Notes: a model not told the origin generated them from the sequence alone. A stretch of 64,000 nt of DNA from Exobacillus caeni (GCF_005747095.1 NZ_SWLG01000006.1:248001-312000); one strand, 5' to 3'. Positions 18,027-26,580 are shown, counted from the first letter of the stretch. A program made the numbers and translations.

Positions 18027-18515
18027 ATGATTTCCTTTTTAGTCGCAATGGATAAGAACAGAGTGATCGGCAAAGATAACGATTTGCCCTGGAGGCTTCC
18101 AGCCGATCTGGCATATTTTAAGAGACTAACAATGGGGCATCCTATTGTTATGGGAAGAAAAACCCACGAATCGATAGGCCGAGCTCTGCCCGGACGGGAA
18201 AATTTTGTCGTTACGAGAAGTAGGGATTTTGTTGCACCAGGCTGTACGATTCTTCATTCGGTCGATGAAATTAAAAAGATGGAATCAGTGCGTGATGATG
18301 AGATTTTCATCATTGGCGGAGCAGGATTGTTTGACGAAACGCTGCGTTTTGCTGATAGGCTCTATATTACTGAAATTGAAGAAGTTTTTGAAGGGGATAC
18401 TTACTTTCCGCCGGTCGATTTTTCAAATTGGAAAACTATTTCAAAAGAAAAAGGCATTAAGGATGAAAAAAATCCTTACGATTATTATTTTGCAGTGTAT
18501 GAAAAGATCAAATAA
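18027..18515 (+). CDS. dfrA: Dihydrofolate reductase
   Basis: This 162-residue DHFR reduces dihydrofolate to tetrahydrofolate with NADPH. N-terminal MISFLVAMDKNRVIG, the substrate loop DLPWRLPADLAYFK with the conserved acidic and Trp residues, GRKTHESIGRALPGR and FIIGGAGLF are all standard. It lies 72 bases after thyA in the same operon. The ATG at 18027 starts the fold exactly; an in-frame start at 17964 would add an unsupported leader. Confidence 0.95.
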   Translation: MISFLVAMDKNRVIGKDNDLPWRLPADLAYFKRLTMGHPIVMGRKTHESIGRALPGRENFVVTRSRDFVAPGCTILHSVDEIKKMESVRDDEIFIIGGAGLFDETLRFADRLYITEIEEVFEGDTYFPPVDFSNWKTISKEKGIKDEKNPYDYYFAVYEKIK

Positions 18516-18692
18516 AACTCGCTGACCGGAAAGTCTTTAGGCAAGACGAAGAGATATTCAAAATTAAAAACGATGTCGAACATTATCTTTTGCTAAAGGA
18601 ACTGAGCTTTTCCTGCTCTAGCGAATTGTATATTTGTAGCGGGCTTAGGCATCCCATTATCATTTGAGATAGTGGAAGAAAACTTGCGGAAT

Positions 18693-18742
18693 ATCCGAAC
18701 TATGGTTCAAAATTCTTTCATCAGAATTTGAATAGTTCGGAT
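18693..18742 (+). terminator. Long imperfect hairpin after dfrA
   Basis: Stem ATCCGAACTAT/ATAGTTCGGAT (11 bp) continues into TTCAAAATTCT/AGAATTTGAA with one bulge, then TTTTCCTTT. It lies 180 bases after dfrA, between convergent genes. It is probably a terminator with a poor tail. The rest of 18516-18780 shows nothing else. Confidence 0.6.
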
Positions 18743-18780
18743 TTTCCTTTGGTTAAAAATACTTTTGTCCCTAATTTGGT

Positions 18781-19491
18781 TTACTTGTCTTTTCTATTAT
18801 TTTCCATTTCCAAAGCTATTTGATTGCCAAAATGCCCGAGATTCCCTTTTGAATAGGAACGGATTACTTCAGGTAAAACCGAATCCATTGCTTTGGTTAT
18901 ATAAATAGGTTTAATCCCTTCTGCAGTAAAACTGTTTTCTAACTCCTTGGATGCTTTGATAGCATACCAGGTTGCCCGACGGTTAATTTTTTCTACGACA
19001 GCTTCATCATCATAACAAACGTCACCTATTTTATTGAATAGGTTTACAACTCCTAAGCATTTTTCACCAACATTATTTCGTTCTGGGGTAATAAAAAGCC
19101 CTTTTCCATGTTCCAACAGATCCTGTGCATGACCCATAAACTTCATACCCATTAATTTAAGGTCTGGATATTTCTGACGCAATTCAGATGTTTGTTTGGA
19201 AGTTGCCAGATTAACGAACAAAATGTTGGATAACAAGAGGTTTTGTTCCAGAAGTGAATCGAAAAACTCCTCGATTTTAGAAGCAGGCAATACCAGTAAA
19301 AATATGTCAAGTTTTTCTATATCAGTAATAGCTTCCAGTTTGTTGCTATGTTGGAATTGTCTTGAAAAATTCTGTGCTTTTTTAATATCGGGATGGTATA
19401 CGTAAGTGCCTATTTTCACTTGGTCAAACTGCTTCATAAGAGCAGTACCAAGCCGTCCGATTCCGGCCATTCCAATTTTTAAAGGTGGCAT
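18781..19491 (-). CDS. NAD(P)-binding Rossmann protein, ProC/F420-reductase-like
   Basis: This 236-residue protein begins with a dinucleotide-binding fold (KIGMAGIGRLGTALMKQF) resembling pyrroline-5-carboxylate reductase and F420-dependent NADP reductase N-terminal domains. The C-terminal half (about 150-230) is helical. It contains TAEGIKPIYITKAMDSVLPEVIR, as in enzymes that dimerise through a ProC-like tail. The catalytic residues of true ProC are not evident, so the substrate is unknown. AGGAGG sits upstream of the ATG. It shares strand with the ferredoxin gene but has a terminator between. Confidence 0.68.
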   Translation of the reverse strand: MPPLKIGMAGIGRLGTALMKQFDQVKIGTYVYHPDIKKAQNFSRQFQHSNKLEAITDIEKLDIFLLVLPASKIEEFFDSLLEQNLLLSNILFVNLATSKQTSELRQKYPDLKLMGMKFMGHAQDLLEHGKGLFITPERNNVGEKCLGVVNLFNKIGDVCYDDEAVVEKINRRATWYAIKASKELENSFTAEGIKPIYITKAMDSVLPEVIRSYSKGNLGHFGNQIALEMENNRKDK

Positions 19492-19548
19492 TTCTAACCT
19501 CCTGTTAAACTAAAGTTTTATAAAACGGTTACCCTCCTACAAAGTAGA

Positions 19549-19576
19549 GAAAAACCACCATCTTACTGGTGGTTTA
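19549..19576 (-). terminator. Terminator for ferredoxin gene
   Basis: A 9-bp stem AAACCACCA/TGGTGGTTT is followed, on the minus strand, by TTTTTC. Confidence 0.82.
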
Positions 19577-19583
19577 GGTATTG

Positions 19584-19904
19584 TTACTTTTCAGGTCTCG
19601 GCCCTGCATCAAGTCCTGTTTCGGATTCTGTTTTAATAGGGCGTACTTCACAGTCACCGTTCACTCTAACCTGACAGGATAAACGTAAGTTTTCTTCAAC
19701 ACCTTTTCGTTTAAAGGCTTCCTTTTCAATTTCAGTAAGCTCTCCAAAATCTCCATCGATGACTTCTACACGGCATGTTGTACATTTAGCTTTTCCACCA
19801 CAGCGGTGAAGGATATCCACGCCATTGTCTTCTAATGCTAAAACTAACTTTTTTCCCTCTTCAACTTCAAATGTTCCTTTTTCTGGTACAATAACTTTTG
19901 GCAA
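19584..19904 (-). CDS. 2Fe-2S plant-type ferredoxin
   Basis: This 106-residue ferredoxin has the cluster motif CGGKAKCTTC (three Cys) and a fourth Cys in LRLSCQ. These are the four ligands of a plant/adrenodoxin-type [2Fe-2S] centre. The C-terminal tail is polar and short. It would pass single electrons to an unidentified partner; no reductase or P450 is adjacent. The start is TTG, seven bases after AGGAGGT. Confidence 0.9.
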   Translation of the reverse strand: MPKVIVPEKGTFEVEEGKKLVLALEDNGVDILHRCGGKAKCTTCRVEVIDGDFGELTEIEKEAFKRKGVEENLRLSCQVRVNGDCEVRPIKTESETGLDAGPRPEK

Positions 19905-20115
19905 TTTTCTTACCTCCTGTATGTAACTTAAGTTTCCTCACTTAACTATTCTATACAATATAACGAAGAATTTGAAGGGCAACATATTTCGTTCAAAATT
20001 AAACCTTTAATTTTTTCAGAATTGTCAAATAAAAAGGGGTTGGTCTGTTTAAAATGGGTTATAATAATAGTGAGAAGATAATATCTTCTTAATATAAAGC
20101 AGGGGGGCGGTCGGC

Positions 20116-20352
20116 ATGGCTGCTGTAAAACACGTCTTAGCTTTTGGCCCGTATGTCTATCGGATTGAAGAAGTTGACAATGATTTAGTTCTCGAACTCT
20201 TTATGACCCCTGAAAAAGGTGAATCAGTACCATATCTGAAAGTAAAAGGTGTTGATGCATTGCTTCAGCTTCGCAACATCTTGAATCAAGTTATTGAAGA
20301 TACGAAAGATGATCCCGTTGACGAAACCGATTTTGAACATGTTCCTTATTAA
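20116..20352 (+). CDS. Small conserved-looking protein, 78 residues, unknown
   Basis: The ATG follows GGGGGG and the ORF ends immediately before a terminator. The product looks like a small mixed beta protein (FGPYVYRIEEVDNDLVLEL) with an acidic tail (DDPVDETDFEHVPY). It has no transmembrane segment or cysteines. Not recognised. It stands beside another unknown small gene at 20411. Confidence 0.65.
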   Translation: MAAVKHVLAFGPYVYRIEEVDNDLVLELFMTPEKGESVPYLKVKGVDALLQLRNILNQVIEDTKDDPVDETDFEHVPY

Positions 20353-20378
20353 GCCGCTTAAGAAGCGGCGTATTTTTT
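20353..20378 (+). terminator. Intrinsic terminator
   Basis: GCCGCTT/AAGCGGC 7-bp stem with AAG loop, then GTATTTTTT. Confidence 0.85.
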
Positions 20379-20410
20379 AATAAAAGAAAAGGTTAAGGAG
20401 GAGTAATTGG

Positions 20411-20704
20411 TTGTATAAAAAGATGAGCGATGCACTGGAACAAGTCCTTAGCGATTGGCGGCTAATGGAGACTAATTTAGATCAAAACACAGAAGTGACA
20501 GTGAACTTTGAAGAAAATTTTTATATGTTTACAAATTTGCTGAAAGAGTGGATGGTAACTCTTGAACATCCACCTGAAACACTCGAAGAAGCTGAAGAGA
20601 TAGCGGAAATAAAAGCAATAGAGGAAAAAATTCCTGTACCCATCTTAGTTCCATTCCTGATTGAATTAGATAATATTATTCTTGAAAAGCAAAACCATTG
20701 TTAG
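20411..20704 (+). CDS. Acidic helical protein, 97 residues, unknown
   Basis: The TTG at 20411 has AAGGAGGAG seven bases upstream; an ATG at 20423 is too far from it. The product is acidic and helical, with a Glu-rich segment (PETLEEAEEIAEIKAIEEK), and ends with a hydrophobic helix PILVPFLIELDNIILE. No known domain recognised. Own terminator follows. Confidence 0.65.
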   Translation: MYKKMSDALEQVLSDWRLMETNLDQNTEVTVNFEENFYMFTNLLKEWMVTLEHPPETLEEAEEIAEIKAIEEKIPVPILVPFLIELDNIILEKQNHC

Positions 20705-20705
20705 A

Positions 20706-20741
20706 AATCCTTTTCGAATAAAAGAAAAGGATTCTTTTTTG
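20706..20741 (+). terminator. Intrinsic terminator
   Basis: A 10-bp stem AATCCTTTTC/GAAAAGGATT is followed by a C then a T-run. Confidence 0.85.
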
Positions 20742-20822
20742 TTAAATTTTTTCTGTTTGATAGGTTTTTGCTTTTATTCAAGTATTTTCAGGGAATTTTA
20801 GCATAACTTTACAAAAAAAGGA

Positions 20823-20851
20823 TTGCGTATTTGTAGTTATAAAGTTATAAT
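20823..20851 (+). promoter_or_regulatory. Putative promoter of the yxlEFG-like operon
   Basis: TTGCGT (20823-20828), a 17-base spacer and perfect TATAAT (20846-20851) lie 40 bases before the operon. This looks like a sigma-A promoter, not an ECF promoter. Confidence 0.55.
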
Positions 20852-20890
20852 TTAGATGATTTTCTAAATGTCTAATGAGGGGGAAGGCTA

Positions 20891-21076
20891 GTGGATTTGA
20901 ATTGGGCGTTAATTGCTCCTGTCATCATATTGGAATTTATCTTAATGATAGTTGCGCTTGTTGATGTTATTAAATCAGACGATACAAACGGGCCTAAATG
21001 GCTATGGGTCCTTGTTATCCTTTTCATCGGTTTTCTTGGACCGATTCTATACTTTGTTATCGGGAGGAAGCGCTAA
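20891..21076 (+). CDS. YxlE-like small membrane protein (PLDc_N)
   Basis: This 61-residue protein has two transmembrane helices separated by the polar DVIKSDDTNGPKW loop, the phospholipase D N-terminal (PLDc_N) membrane module. It resembles YxlE of the B. subtilis sigY operon, where it accompanies the exporter YxlFG. GTG start at 20891 after GGGGGAAGG. The stop codon abuts the GTG of the ABC ATPase gene, so translation is coupled. Confidence 0.8.
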   Translation: MDLNWALIAPVIILEFILMIVALVDVIKSDDTNGPKWLWVLVILFIGFLGPILYFVIGRKR

Positions 21077-21982
21077 GTGAGTCTGGTAACAGTTACTGAT
21101 CTTACTAAACATTTCGCGGATAACACCGCTGTTAACAACGTTTCTCTTTCGATCGATAAGGGAAAATGCATCGCTTTATTAGGGCCGAACGGAGCAGGGA
21201 AAACGACAACGATTAAAATGCTTGCAGGTTTATTGAAGCCGACATTCGGAACGATTCAATTCGAAGGATCAGAAGAAAGAGATTACCGAAACTTAATTGG
21301 TTATTTACCGCAATATCCTGCTTTTTACCGTTGGATGACTGGAAAGGAATACCTTGTTTATGCTGCGGAATTAAGTGGTTTACCAGATGGTGAAGCAAAA
21401 GAAAAGGCAGAAGAGCTTCTAAAAATGATGGGGATTGAAGAAGCTGCAAAAAGAAGGATAAGCACGTATTCGGGAGGCATGAAACAAAGGCTCGGACTGG
21501 CCCAGGCAATGATCCATGATCCGAAACTGTTAATATTAGATGAACCGGTTTCAGCACTGGATCCTGTCGGTCGTTATGAAGTCCTTGAAATGATCCGCAA
21601 ACTGAAAGAAAAAACAACTATTTTATTTTCAACCCACATCTTACATGATGCGGAAGAAGTGAGTGACGATATTTATATTATCCGAAATGGGGAAATCGTA
21701 TTATCCGGTACGCTTCAAGAACTTCAGGAAGAACATCAGCAACCGGTTATCGTGATCGAAACAGCTGAAAAAAATGAAGAATGGCTTGGACAGCTAGAAA
21801 CCTATGCATTCGTTGCAAACGTTGCTTCAACAAGAGCAGAAATTCGCATAGAAGTAAACGATGTCGATGAAGCAAGAAATCAGATTTTGAAGGATATACT
21901 TTCCTTTAATATAAAAGTGAAGACATTTAAAGTGGGGTATACCTCGTTAGAAGATTTGTTTATTAAGAAGGTGACGGAATAA
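21077..21982 (+). CDS. ABC transporter ATP-binding protein, YxlF-like
   Basis: This 301-residue ABC ATPase has Walker A GPNGAGKTT, Q-loop LPQYP, signature YSGGMKQRLGLAQ, Walker B LLILDEPVSALD and switch His in FSTHILHD. The C-terminal 75 residues form a regulatory tail common in exporter ATPases. With the downstream permease it makes a two-component exporter like YxlFG, implicated in B. subtilis in the sigma-Y response to antimicrobial or nutrient stress. GTG start directly after the yxlE-like stop; last base shared with the permease ATG. Confidence 0.9.
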   Translation: MSLVTVTDLTKHFADNTAVNNVSLSIDKGKCIALLGPNGAGKTTTIKMLAGLLKPTFGTIQFEGSEERDYRNLIGYLPQYPAFYRWMTGKEYLVYAAELSGLPDGEAKEKAEELLKMMGIEEAAKRRISTYSGGMKQRLGLAQAMIHDPKLLILDEPVSALDPVGRYEVLEMIRKLKEKTTILFSTHILHDAEEVSDDIYIIRNGEIVLSGTLQELQEEHQQPVIVIETAEKNEEWLGQLETYAFVANVASTRAEIRIEVNDVDEARNQILKDILSFNIKVKTFKVGYTSLEDLFIKKVTE

Positions 21983-22761
21983 TGGGCCAGTGGTTTATAT
22001 TGTTCAAAAAAGAATGTATGGAAAGCTGGCGTAATTATAAGTGGTTATGGATGCCGAGTGTTTTTCTTATTTTAGGCTTGATGCAGCCCATCACAACCTA
22101 CTATTTGCCTGATATTCTAGCAACCGCTGGAGAGCTTCCCGAAGGCTCAGAAATTTCGATTCCAATACCTCCTGCACCTGATGTCATCGCCGCGACGTTC
22201 GGACAGTTTTCCCAGATCGGAATTTTAGTCCTCGTTCTCGCTTCGATGGGAATAGTTGCAGGAGAACGAGCCAGCGGAACAGCAAGTATGATACTTGCAA
22301 GGCCCGTGTCAAGGTTTTCCTTTATATCAGCTAAATGGGCGGCCATGCTTTTATTAACATGGCTTTCCTATCTGGTTGGATACGCAGGAAGCTGGTATTA
22401 TACGTTTTTATTAATTGGTGAAGTAGAAGCAACCAATGCGATCGGGGCTTTCTTCGTTTATGGACTCTGGTTAACATTTGCAGTAACATTAACGGTCTTT
22501 TTTAGCACGATCTTAAAAAATGCAGGTATAGTAGCCTTTCTATCTATCGGAAGCCTGCTTGTTATATCAGCATTATCCCATACGTTAACAAAGTTATTAG
22601 CATGGAGCCCCGGAAGGCTTTCTGTCCATGCGAGCAGTATTGTCTCTACAGGTGAAGGAGCGGACCACTTTTTTCTTGCGCTATCAGTTTCGATCGGAAT
22701 TATAATAGTTTTACTCATTCTTGCTTACTATCTTTTCAAGCAGAAAGAATTAGTAGAATGA
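21982..22761 (+). CDS. ABC-2 type permease, YxlG-like
   Basis: This 259-residue membrane protein has about six transmembrane helices and a long external segment after the first (rich in Pro and Ile, EISIPIPPAPDV). The conserved VAGERASGTASMILARPVSR block is the cytosolic coupling segment seen in ABC-2 permeases. It pairs with the ATPase immediately upstream, which it overlaps by one base (ATGA-type junction). The exported substrate is unknown. Confidence 0.88.
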   Translation: MGQWFILFKKECMESWRNYKWLWMPSVFLILGLMQPITTYYLPDILATAGELPEGSEISIPIPPAPDVIAATFGQFSQIGILVLVLASMGIVAGERASGTASMILARPVSRFSFISAKWAAMLLLTWLSYLVGYAGSWYYTFLLIGEVEATNAIGAFFVYGLWLTFAVTLTVFFSTILKNAGIVAFLSIGSLLVISALSHTLTKLLAWSPGRLSVHASSIVSTGEGADHFFLALSVSIGIIIVLLILAYYLFKQKELVE

Positions 22762-22767
22762 AGTAGC

Positions 22768-22796
22768 AGACCCGGCATTCTTTGCGGGTCTTTTTT
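22768..22796 (+). terminator. Intrinsic terminator of the yxlEFG-like operon
   Basis: AGACCCG/CGGGTCT stem with a TTTTTT tail. Confidence 0.85.
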
Positions 22797-22994
22797 ATGC
22801 ATTAAAATAAACGGCAAGACGGAAAATGATACAATTGGCTGTTTAGCAACAGCTTGCTAAAGGAGAAGTTGCATAGGGCGATTTGAAAATTTTCTGATAT
22901 TTTTATAGGATGGTAATAGAGGTTTTTTATTCTGAATCGATTAAAAATTCTGTTGATTCCCCATAAAGAAAATTGCATTATTGGAGGTGAGCGC

Positions 22995-23402
22995 ATGGCC
23001 AGGAAATATTTTACTTTAGAGGAAGCGAACGAAATTTTACCGGAAGTATCAAAAGAATTGGCAAGAATAAAACAGATAAAAGAGGAATTTAACGAGTTAT
23101 ACCAGCAACTGCAAATGCATCACAAAACATTGCAATACAGGCATAAAACCAGAGCAGATGCCGATATTATGTTCAAAAAAGAAACACAGATGGAATTTAT
23201 GGAGATCGAAGTTAAAACATATATTAGGAATATCGTCTCAAAAGGAGTAGAGATCAAAGCGATTGACCAGGGGCTTCTTGATTTCCCGGCCCAAAAAGAC
23301 GGAGAAGAAATTATGTTGTGCTGGAAAGAGGGTGAAGAAGAAATCAATTACTATCACGGTACTGATGAAGGCTTTGCCGGGCGAAAACCGATAACAGAAT
23401 GA
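22995..23402 (+). CDS. DUF2203 family protein
   Basis: This 135-residue protein opens with KYFTLEEANEILPEVSKELARIKQIKEE, a hallmark of the DUF2203 family. It continues as a helical hairpin and ends in a small beta segment (LCWKEGEEEINYYHGTDEGFAGRKPI). Function unknown. The ATG at 22995 follows TTGGAGGTG; the upstream in-frame ATG at 22953 lies before that site. Transcribed alone. Confidence 0.85.
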   Translation: MARKYFTLEEANEILPEVSKELARIKQIKEEFNELYQQLQMHHKTLQYRHKTRADADIMFKKETQMEFMEIEVKTYIRNIVSKGVEIKAIDQGLLDFPAQKDGEEIMLCWKEGEEEINYYHGTDEGFAGRKPITE

Positions 23403-23416
23403 AGATACTATACAGA

Positions 23417-23453
23417 AGAAAGGAGGAATTGTTTCCCGGCCTTTCTTTTTTTT
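23417..23453 (+). terminator. Intrinsic terminator
   Basis: AGAAAGG/CCTTTCT 7-bp stem, 16-base loop, then a long T-run. Confidence 0.65.
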
Positions 23454-23504
23454 GTGTTCATTATCACCCATTTTTCAAAAAACCGGATATATAAAAGATA
23501 GCTG

Positions 23505-23600
23505 TTTTTGCACAAAAGCGATAAACTGCGATGTAAGTTACTGCTGATCGCTGCGGAAAGCGAACTGCCAGGAATGGAAATCAACGCTATAAAAATTTCA
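23505..23600. repeat. Dispersed repeat, copy B (with one 27-base end)
   Basis: A 27-base end (23505-23531, starting TTTTTGCACAAAAGCG) is followed after 21 bases by the core GCGGAAAGCGAACTGCC (23553-23569) and GGAATGGAAATCAAC. The same 27 bases occur, perfectly inverted, beside the core of copy C at 56133-56159. Confidence 0.75.
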
Positions 23601-23696
23601 TTCACCGTATTAAAAATAAATAAATAAAAACCGTTTAAACCAAATTCTAAGTAGGGAATGGAATGTATGTAAAGAATGGACGAGGGAGTGAACAAA

Positions 23697-24887
23697 ATGG
23701 CAAAAACAGATTTGGAATTTAAAGACCTTACGGAACAGTTTCTAGACGAGATTATTGAAGCAAGGCGGCATATTCACCAGCATCCTGAACTGTCTTATAA
23801 AGAGGATGATACTGCTGAATTTGTAATATCCTACCTTGAAAAGTGGGATATACCTTATGAGCGAATGATCGGTACCGGAGTCATTGTTGATATTAAGGGA
23901 GAAAAGGGAGATGGCTTAGATATCGGTGTACGAGCAGATATTGATGCCCTTCCAGTGAATGAACAAACAGATCTTCCATATGAATCGGAACATGAGGGAG
24001 TGATGCATGCTTGCGGTCATGACGCCCACACTGCTATATTGCTCGGCACTGTGTATCTATTGAACAAAAGAAAAAAAGATATGAAAGGCAGTGTGAGATG
24101 TATCTTCCAGCCAGCTGAAGAAGTAGGAGCTGCAAAAAAAATGATAGAAGCCGGAGTTCTTGAACATCCTCATATCGACAGGATCATGGCACTCCACCTA
24201 TGGCCTTACGTGGACCTTGGCAAAATTGGCATCAAGTATGACAACATCACCTCATCTGCTGACAATTTTTCGATTAAAGTCAAAGGGGAGGCCGGTCACA
24301 GTGGAAGGCCTCATCAGGCAGTGGACGCTATCGCAATTGGAGCGGAAATTATTAAGGCGTTCCAGTTTCTTGTAGCAAGATGGAATAATCCTGTAAAACC
24401 GCTTGTTATTAACGTTGGCCAGATTGATGGCGGGAAAGCACCGAATATTATATCAGATGAAGTGAACCTCCATGGAACAGTACGAGCTGTTTATAAGGAA
24501 ACCAGGGATGCTGCAGAAAAAAGAATTAATAAGCTTGTCCATACGCTGGCGGAAGAATACGGAGGAAAAGCGACAATTGATTACCAGAGAGGTTATCCCG
24601 CAATCAACAATGATGAAGAATGGACAAAATGGGTGGAGAAAAATGCAAGCGAAGTTCTCGGAAAAGACAATGTGGTTAAAATAAAAGAGCCCTCTATGGG
24701 AGCGGATGATTTTAGTGCTTATTCAACAAATGTACCGAGCACATACTTCAGGCTTGGAGTTCGAGAAGACGGCAAAAAAACATACGATCTGCATCATCCT
24801 AAATTCCAGTTCGACGATTCGGTACTAGAAACAGGGATGAAAGTATTCACAGCCACTGTCTATAACACATTAAGTAAAGATGAATAA
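23697..24887 (+). CDS. M20-family N-acyl amino acid amidohydrolase
   Basis: This 396-residue di-metal hydrolase of the M20D group removes acyl groups from amino acids (hippurate, IAA-amino acid or N-acetyl-diaminopimelate type). Metal-binding motifs are HACGHDAHTA and the catalytic Glu pair in FQPAEEVGAAKKM; GEAGHSGRPHQAVDAI starts the dimerisation domain, and a late His lies in YDLHHPKFQFDD. The ATG at 23697 follows GAGGGAGTG. The exact substrate is not predictable; no lysine-pathway gene is adjacent. Confidence 0.9.
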   Translation: MAKTDLEFKDLTEQFLDEIIEARRHIHQHPELSYKEDDTAEFVISYLEKWDIPYERMIGTGVIVDIKGEKGDGLDIGVRADIDALPVNEQTDLPYESEHEGVMHACGHDAHTAILLGTVYLLNKRKKDMKGSVRCIFQPAEEVGAAKKMIEAGVLEHPHIDRIMALHLWPYVDLGKIGIKYDNITSSADNFSIKVKGEAGHSGRPHQAVDAIAIGAEIIKAFQFLVARWNNPVKPLVINVGQIDGGKAPNIISDEVNLHGTVRAVYKETRDAAEKRINKLVHTLAEEYGGKATIDYQRGYPAINNDEEWTKWVEKNASEVLGKDNVVKIKEPSMGADDFSAYSTNVPSTYFRLGVREDGKKTYDLHHPKFQFDDSVLETGMKVFTATVYNTLSKDE

Positions 24888-24916
24888 AAAAAGCGCCGCT
24901 GTAGGCGCTTTTTTTC
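24887..24916. terminator. Bidirectional intrinsic terminator
   Basis: AAAAAGCGCC/GGCGCTTTTT 10-bp stem between convergent genes, with A- and T-runs. Confidence 0.9.
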
Positions 24917-24917
24917 A

Positions 24918-25502
24918 TTATTTGGCAAATCGATGCTTTCCGATTGTAACCGTCACTTCTCTTGTTGTAATCCAATCACTAGTTGCGGTTCTTGGGTTAT
25001 AGAAATACAGGGAATCCTGTCCCTGGCCGCGAAATGCAATCGCTTCTTCTACAGCTTTTTTCGATGACCAGCTTGCAGGTTTGTTGATTTCTCCGTTTTG
25101 CACAGGTGTAAACGCATAATGCCCGTATGCTTTTTGATACACTACATTATGGACACTGTTTGGGAAATCGGAGCTGTCGACGCGATTTAAAACAACAGTC
25201 GCTACCGCAACCTTTCCTGCATACGGCTCCCCTTTGGCTTCAGCGTTTACCAATCTAGCTAACAAATCCTTTTCATAAGAAGAAATGGCAGATGGAATAG
25301 TTAACTTTTGACCAGCATACAAATAATTGTTCCATAGATGGTTAACCTTCTTAATTGCAGGCACTGGAACTTGATAGTTGTTACTGATTTCCCATAAAGT
25401 ATCACCTGGCTGAACATAGTAATCAGAAGCAGCCTCGGTATTTGATCCGAAAAAGACCAATGCCGTACATAAACTGATTGTTGTTAAGACTAGTTTTTTC
25501 AT
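24918..25502 (-). CDS. LysM plus SleB/CwlJ-type cell wall hydrolase
   Basis: This 194-residue exported protein has a signal peptide (about 1-24, ending TEAAS), one LysM peptidoglycan-binding domain (YYVQPGDTLWEISNNYQVPV, to about 70) and a C-terminal hydrolase_2 domain. The hydrolase domain carries LVNAEAKGEPYAGKVAVATVVLNR and closes with FYNPRTATSDWI. The Glu in NAEAKGE is the likely catalytic acid. The arrangement resembles YkvT and short SleB-like proteins in Bacillus. GAGGAGGATTTTACT precedes the ATG. It is the second enzyme of this family in the window. Confidence 0.9.
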   Translation of the reverse strand: MKKLVLTTISLCTALVFFGSNTEAASDYYVQPGDTLWEISNNYQVPVPAIKKVNHLWNNYLYAGQKLTIPSAISSYEKDLLARLVNAEAKGEPYAGKVAVATVVLNRVDSSDFPNSVHNVVYQKAYGHYAFTPVQNGEINKPASWSSKKAVEEAIAFRGQGQDSLYFYNPRTATSDWITTREVTVTIGKHRFAK

Positions 25503-25641
25503 AGTAAAATCCTCCTCTTTATTTTTCCGATATTAGGATAACAGGTAAACAAGGAGGATTGGTCAGGTAGTCATTTCCAATAATTTTTTTATTTTCTGTG
25601 AACTGCTTCATGATGCGGATTGTTCAGTTTAATTACATTTA

Positions 25642-25656
25642 TATTACATTGTAATA
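25642..25656. promoter_or_regulatory. Operator-like palindrome in 25503-25815 gap
   Basis: TATTACA-T-TGTAATA is perfectly symmetrical, with a further ATTACATT just to its left. It lies between the divergent LysM-hydrolase and GNAT genes and could bind a small dimeric regulator. Nothing else in this 313-base gap is convincing. Confidence 0.35.
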
Positions 25657-25815
25657 AAAGAGGTAACCGCATCCAGGTGAGGAGGTTAAAAACAAAAATG
25701 GCGAAAAGTTCATCCTCAAAATAAAAAACTTTATTTCCTTTACATAGATATAAGGGATTTTTAGTAATATGTAATATAGAAAACTTGTTGCCTGTAGAGG
25801 AACGGAGGAATAATC

Positions 25816-26283
25816 ATGATCGTTTTTGAAAAAGTAAACGAACAATTATTAGGTCTTCTAAAAGAGATCATTAATTCCAATCCTGTATACAACCGATTGG
25901 AAAATGGGCACGAACAGCGTACGATGGAGGAGATTAGAAAAGAATATTTACATCAGGATCATAATCGGGAAACGTGCCTTATTAAAGTGAACGAGAATTA
26001 TATAGGGGTCATCGACTATATGATTCATAATCCAAAAGATAAAACACCCTGGCTGGGTCTTTTGCTGTTGCACGGCGACTACCAGGGATACGGTTTTGGG
26101 AAAAGGGCATTTAAACATTATGAATTAAAAATGAAGGCCTTAGGTTTAGAGAAAGTTAGATTAGGGATATTAACAGAAAATTTAAATGCTCGCAGCATGT
26201 GGGAAAAGTTGGGTTTCAGATACTTGAAAACGGTTAACGTAGAGCAAAGTGCGGTTGATTGTTATGAAAAACTAATATATTAA
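25816..26283 (+). CDS. GNAT-family N-acetyltransferase
   Basis: This 155-residue acetyltransferase has the acetyl-CoA binding loop in LLLHGDYQGYGFGKRAFKHYE (Q-x-x-G-x-G variant). The later strand KVRLGILTENLNARSMWEKLGFRYL is the characteristic motif B region. Substrate unknown. AACGGAGGAATAATC precedes the ATG. Transcribed alone. Confidence 0.87.
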   Translation: MIVFEKVNEQLLGLLKEIINSNPVYNRLENGHEQRTMEEIRKEYLHQDHNRETCLIKVNENYIGVIDYMIHNPKDKTPWLGLLLLHGDYQGYGFGKRAFKHYELKMKALGLEKVRLGILTENLNARSMWEKLGFRYLKTVNVEQSAVDCYEKLIY

Positions 26284-26314
26284 ACAGAGACTACTAAAAA
26301 ATCGGCAATAAACC

Positions 26315-26344
26315 TTGCAACGATACAAAAATATTGGATATAAT
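26315..26344 (+). promoter_or_regulatory. Promoter of the ABC-F leader
   Basis: TTGCAA (26315-26320), an 18-base spacer and perfect TATAAT (26339-26344) start transcription about 30 bases before the leader ORF. Confidence 0.65.
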
Positions 26345-26380
26345 ATAAGGGATATGACGAACGCAGGAGGTGGAAAAGAG

Positions 26381-26512
26381 ATGATTTATTCTGTAGCGCG
26401 CACGCAATTTATAGAATTCCTTCATATTTGCCGTGCAATTTTTCATGATGCAGTTGTTGACGGGAGAAGTATGCCCTTTTTTAACAATTGCATAATGACT
26501 ACAGAATGGTAA
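26381..26512 (+). CDS. Leader peptide upstream of ABC-F gene (43 residues)
   Basis: This short ORF follows a strong GCAGGAGGTGG site and sits between a promoter and two terminators. Its product starts MIYSVARTQFIEFLHIC, has no recognised domain, and ends MTTEW. Its position, immediately before an antiterminator segment and terminators of an ABC-F gene, fits a regulatory uORF whose translation is sensed rather than its product. Whether the peptide itself stalls ribosomes with an antibiotic is unknown. Confidence 0.7.
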   Translation: MIYSVARTQFIEFLHICRAIFHDAVVDGRSMPFFNNCIMTTEW

Positions 26513-26517
26513 GTAAT

Positions 26518-26580
26518 CTCTTTCCCCATAAATCCATATATAATGGAACGAAAGAGAGCCCTGATGCTCTCTTTTTCTAT
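26518..26580 (+). promoter_or_regulatory. Attenuator 1: antiterminator segment plus terminator
   Basis: The terminator is a 9-bp stem AAAGAGAGC (26551-26559)/GCTCTCTTT (26566-26574) with a T-tail. CTCTTTC (26518-26524), starting six bases after the leader stop codon, is complementary to GAAAGAG (26550-26556), which overlaps the terminator's 5' arm. Pairing would prevent termination. Confidence 0.7.
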
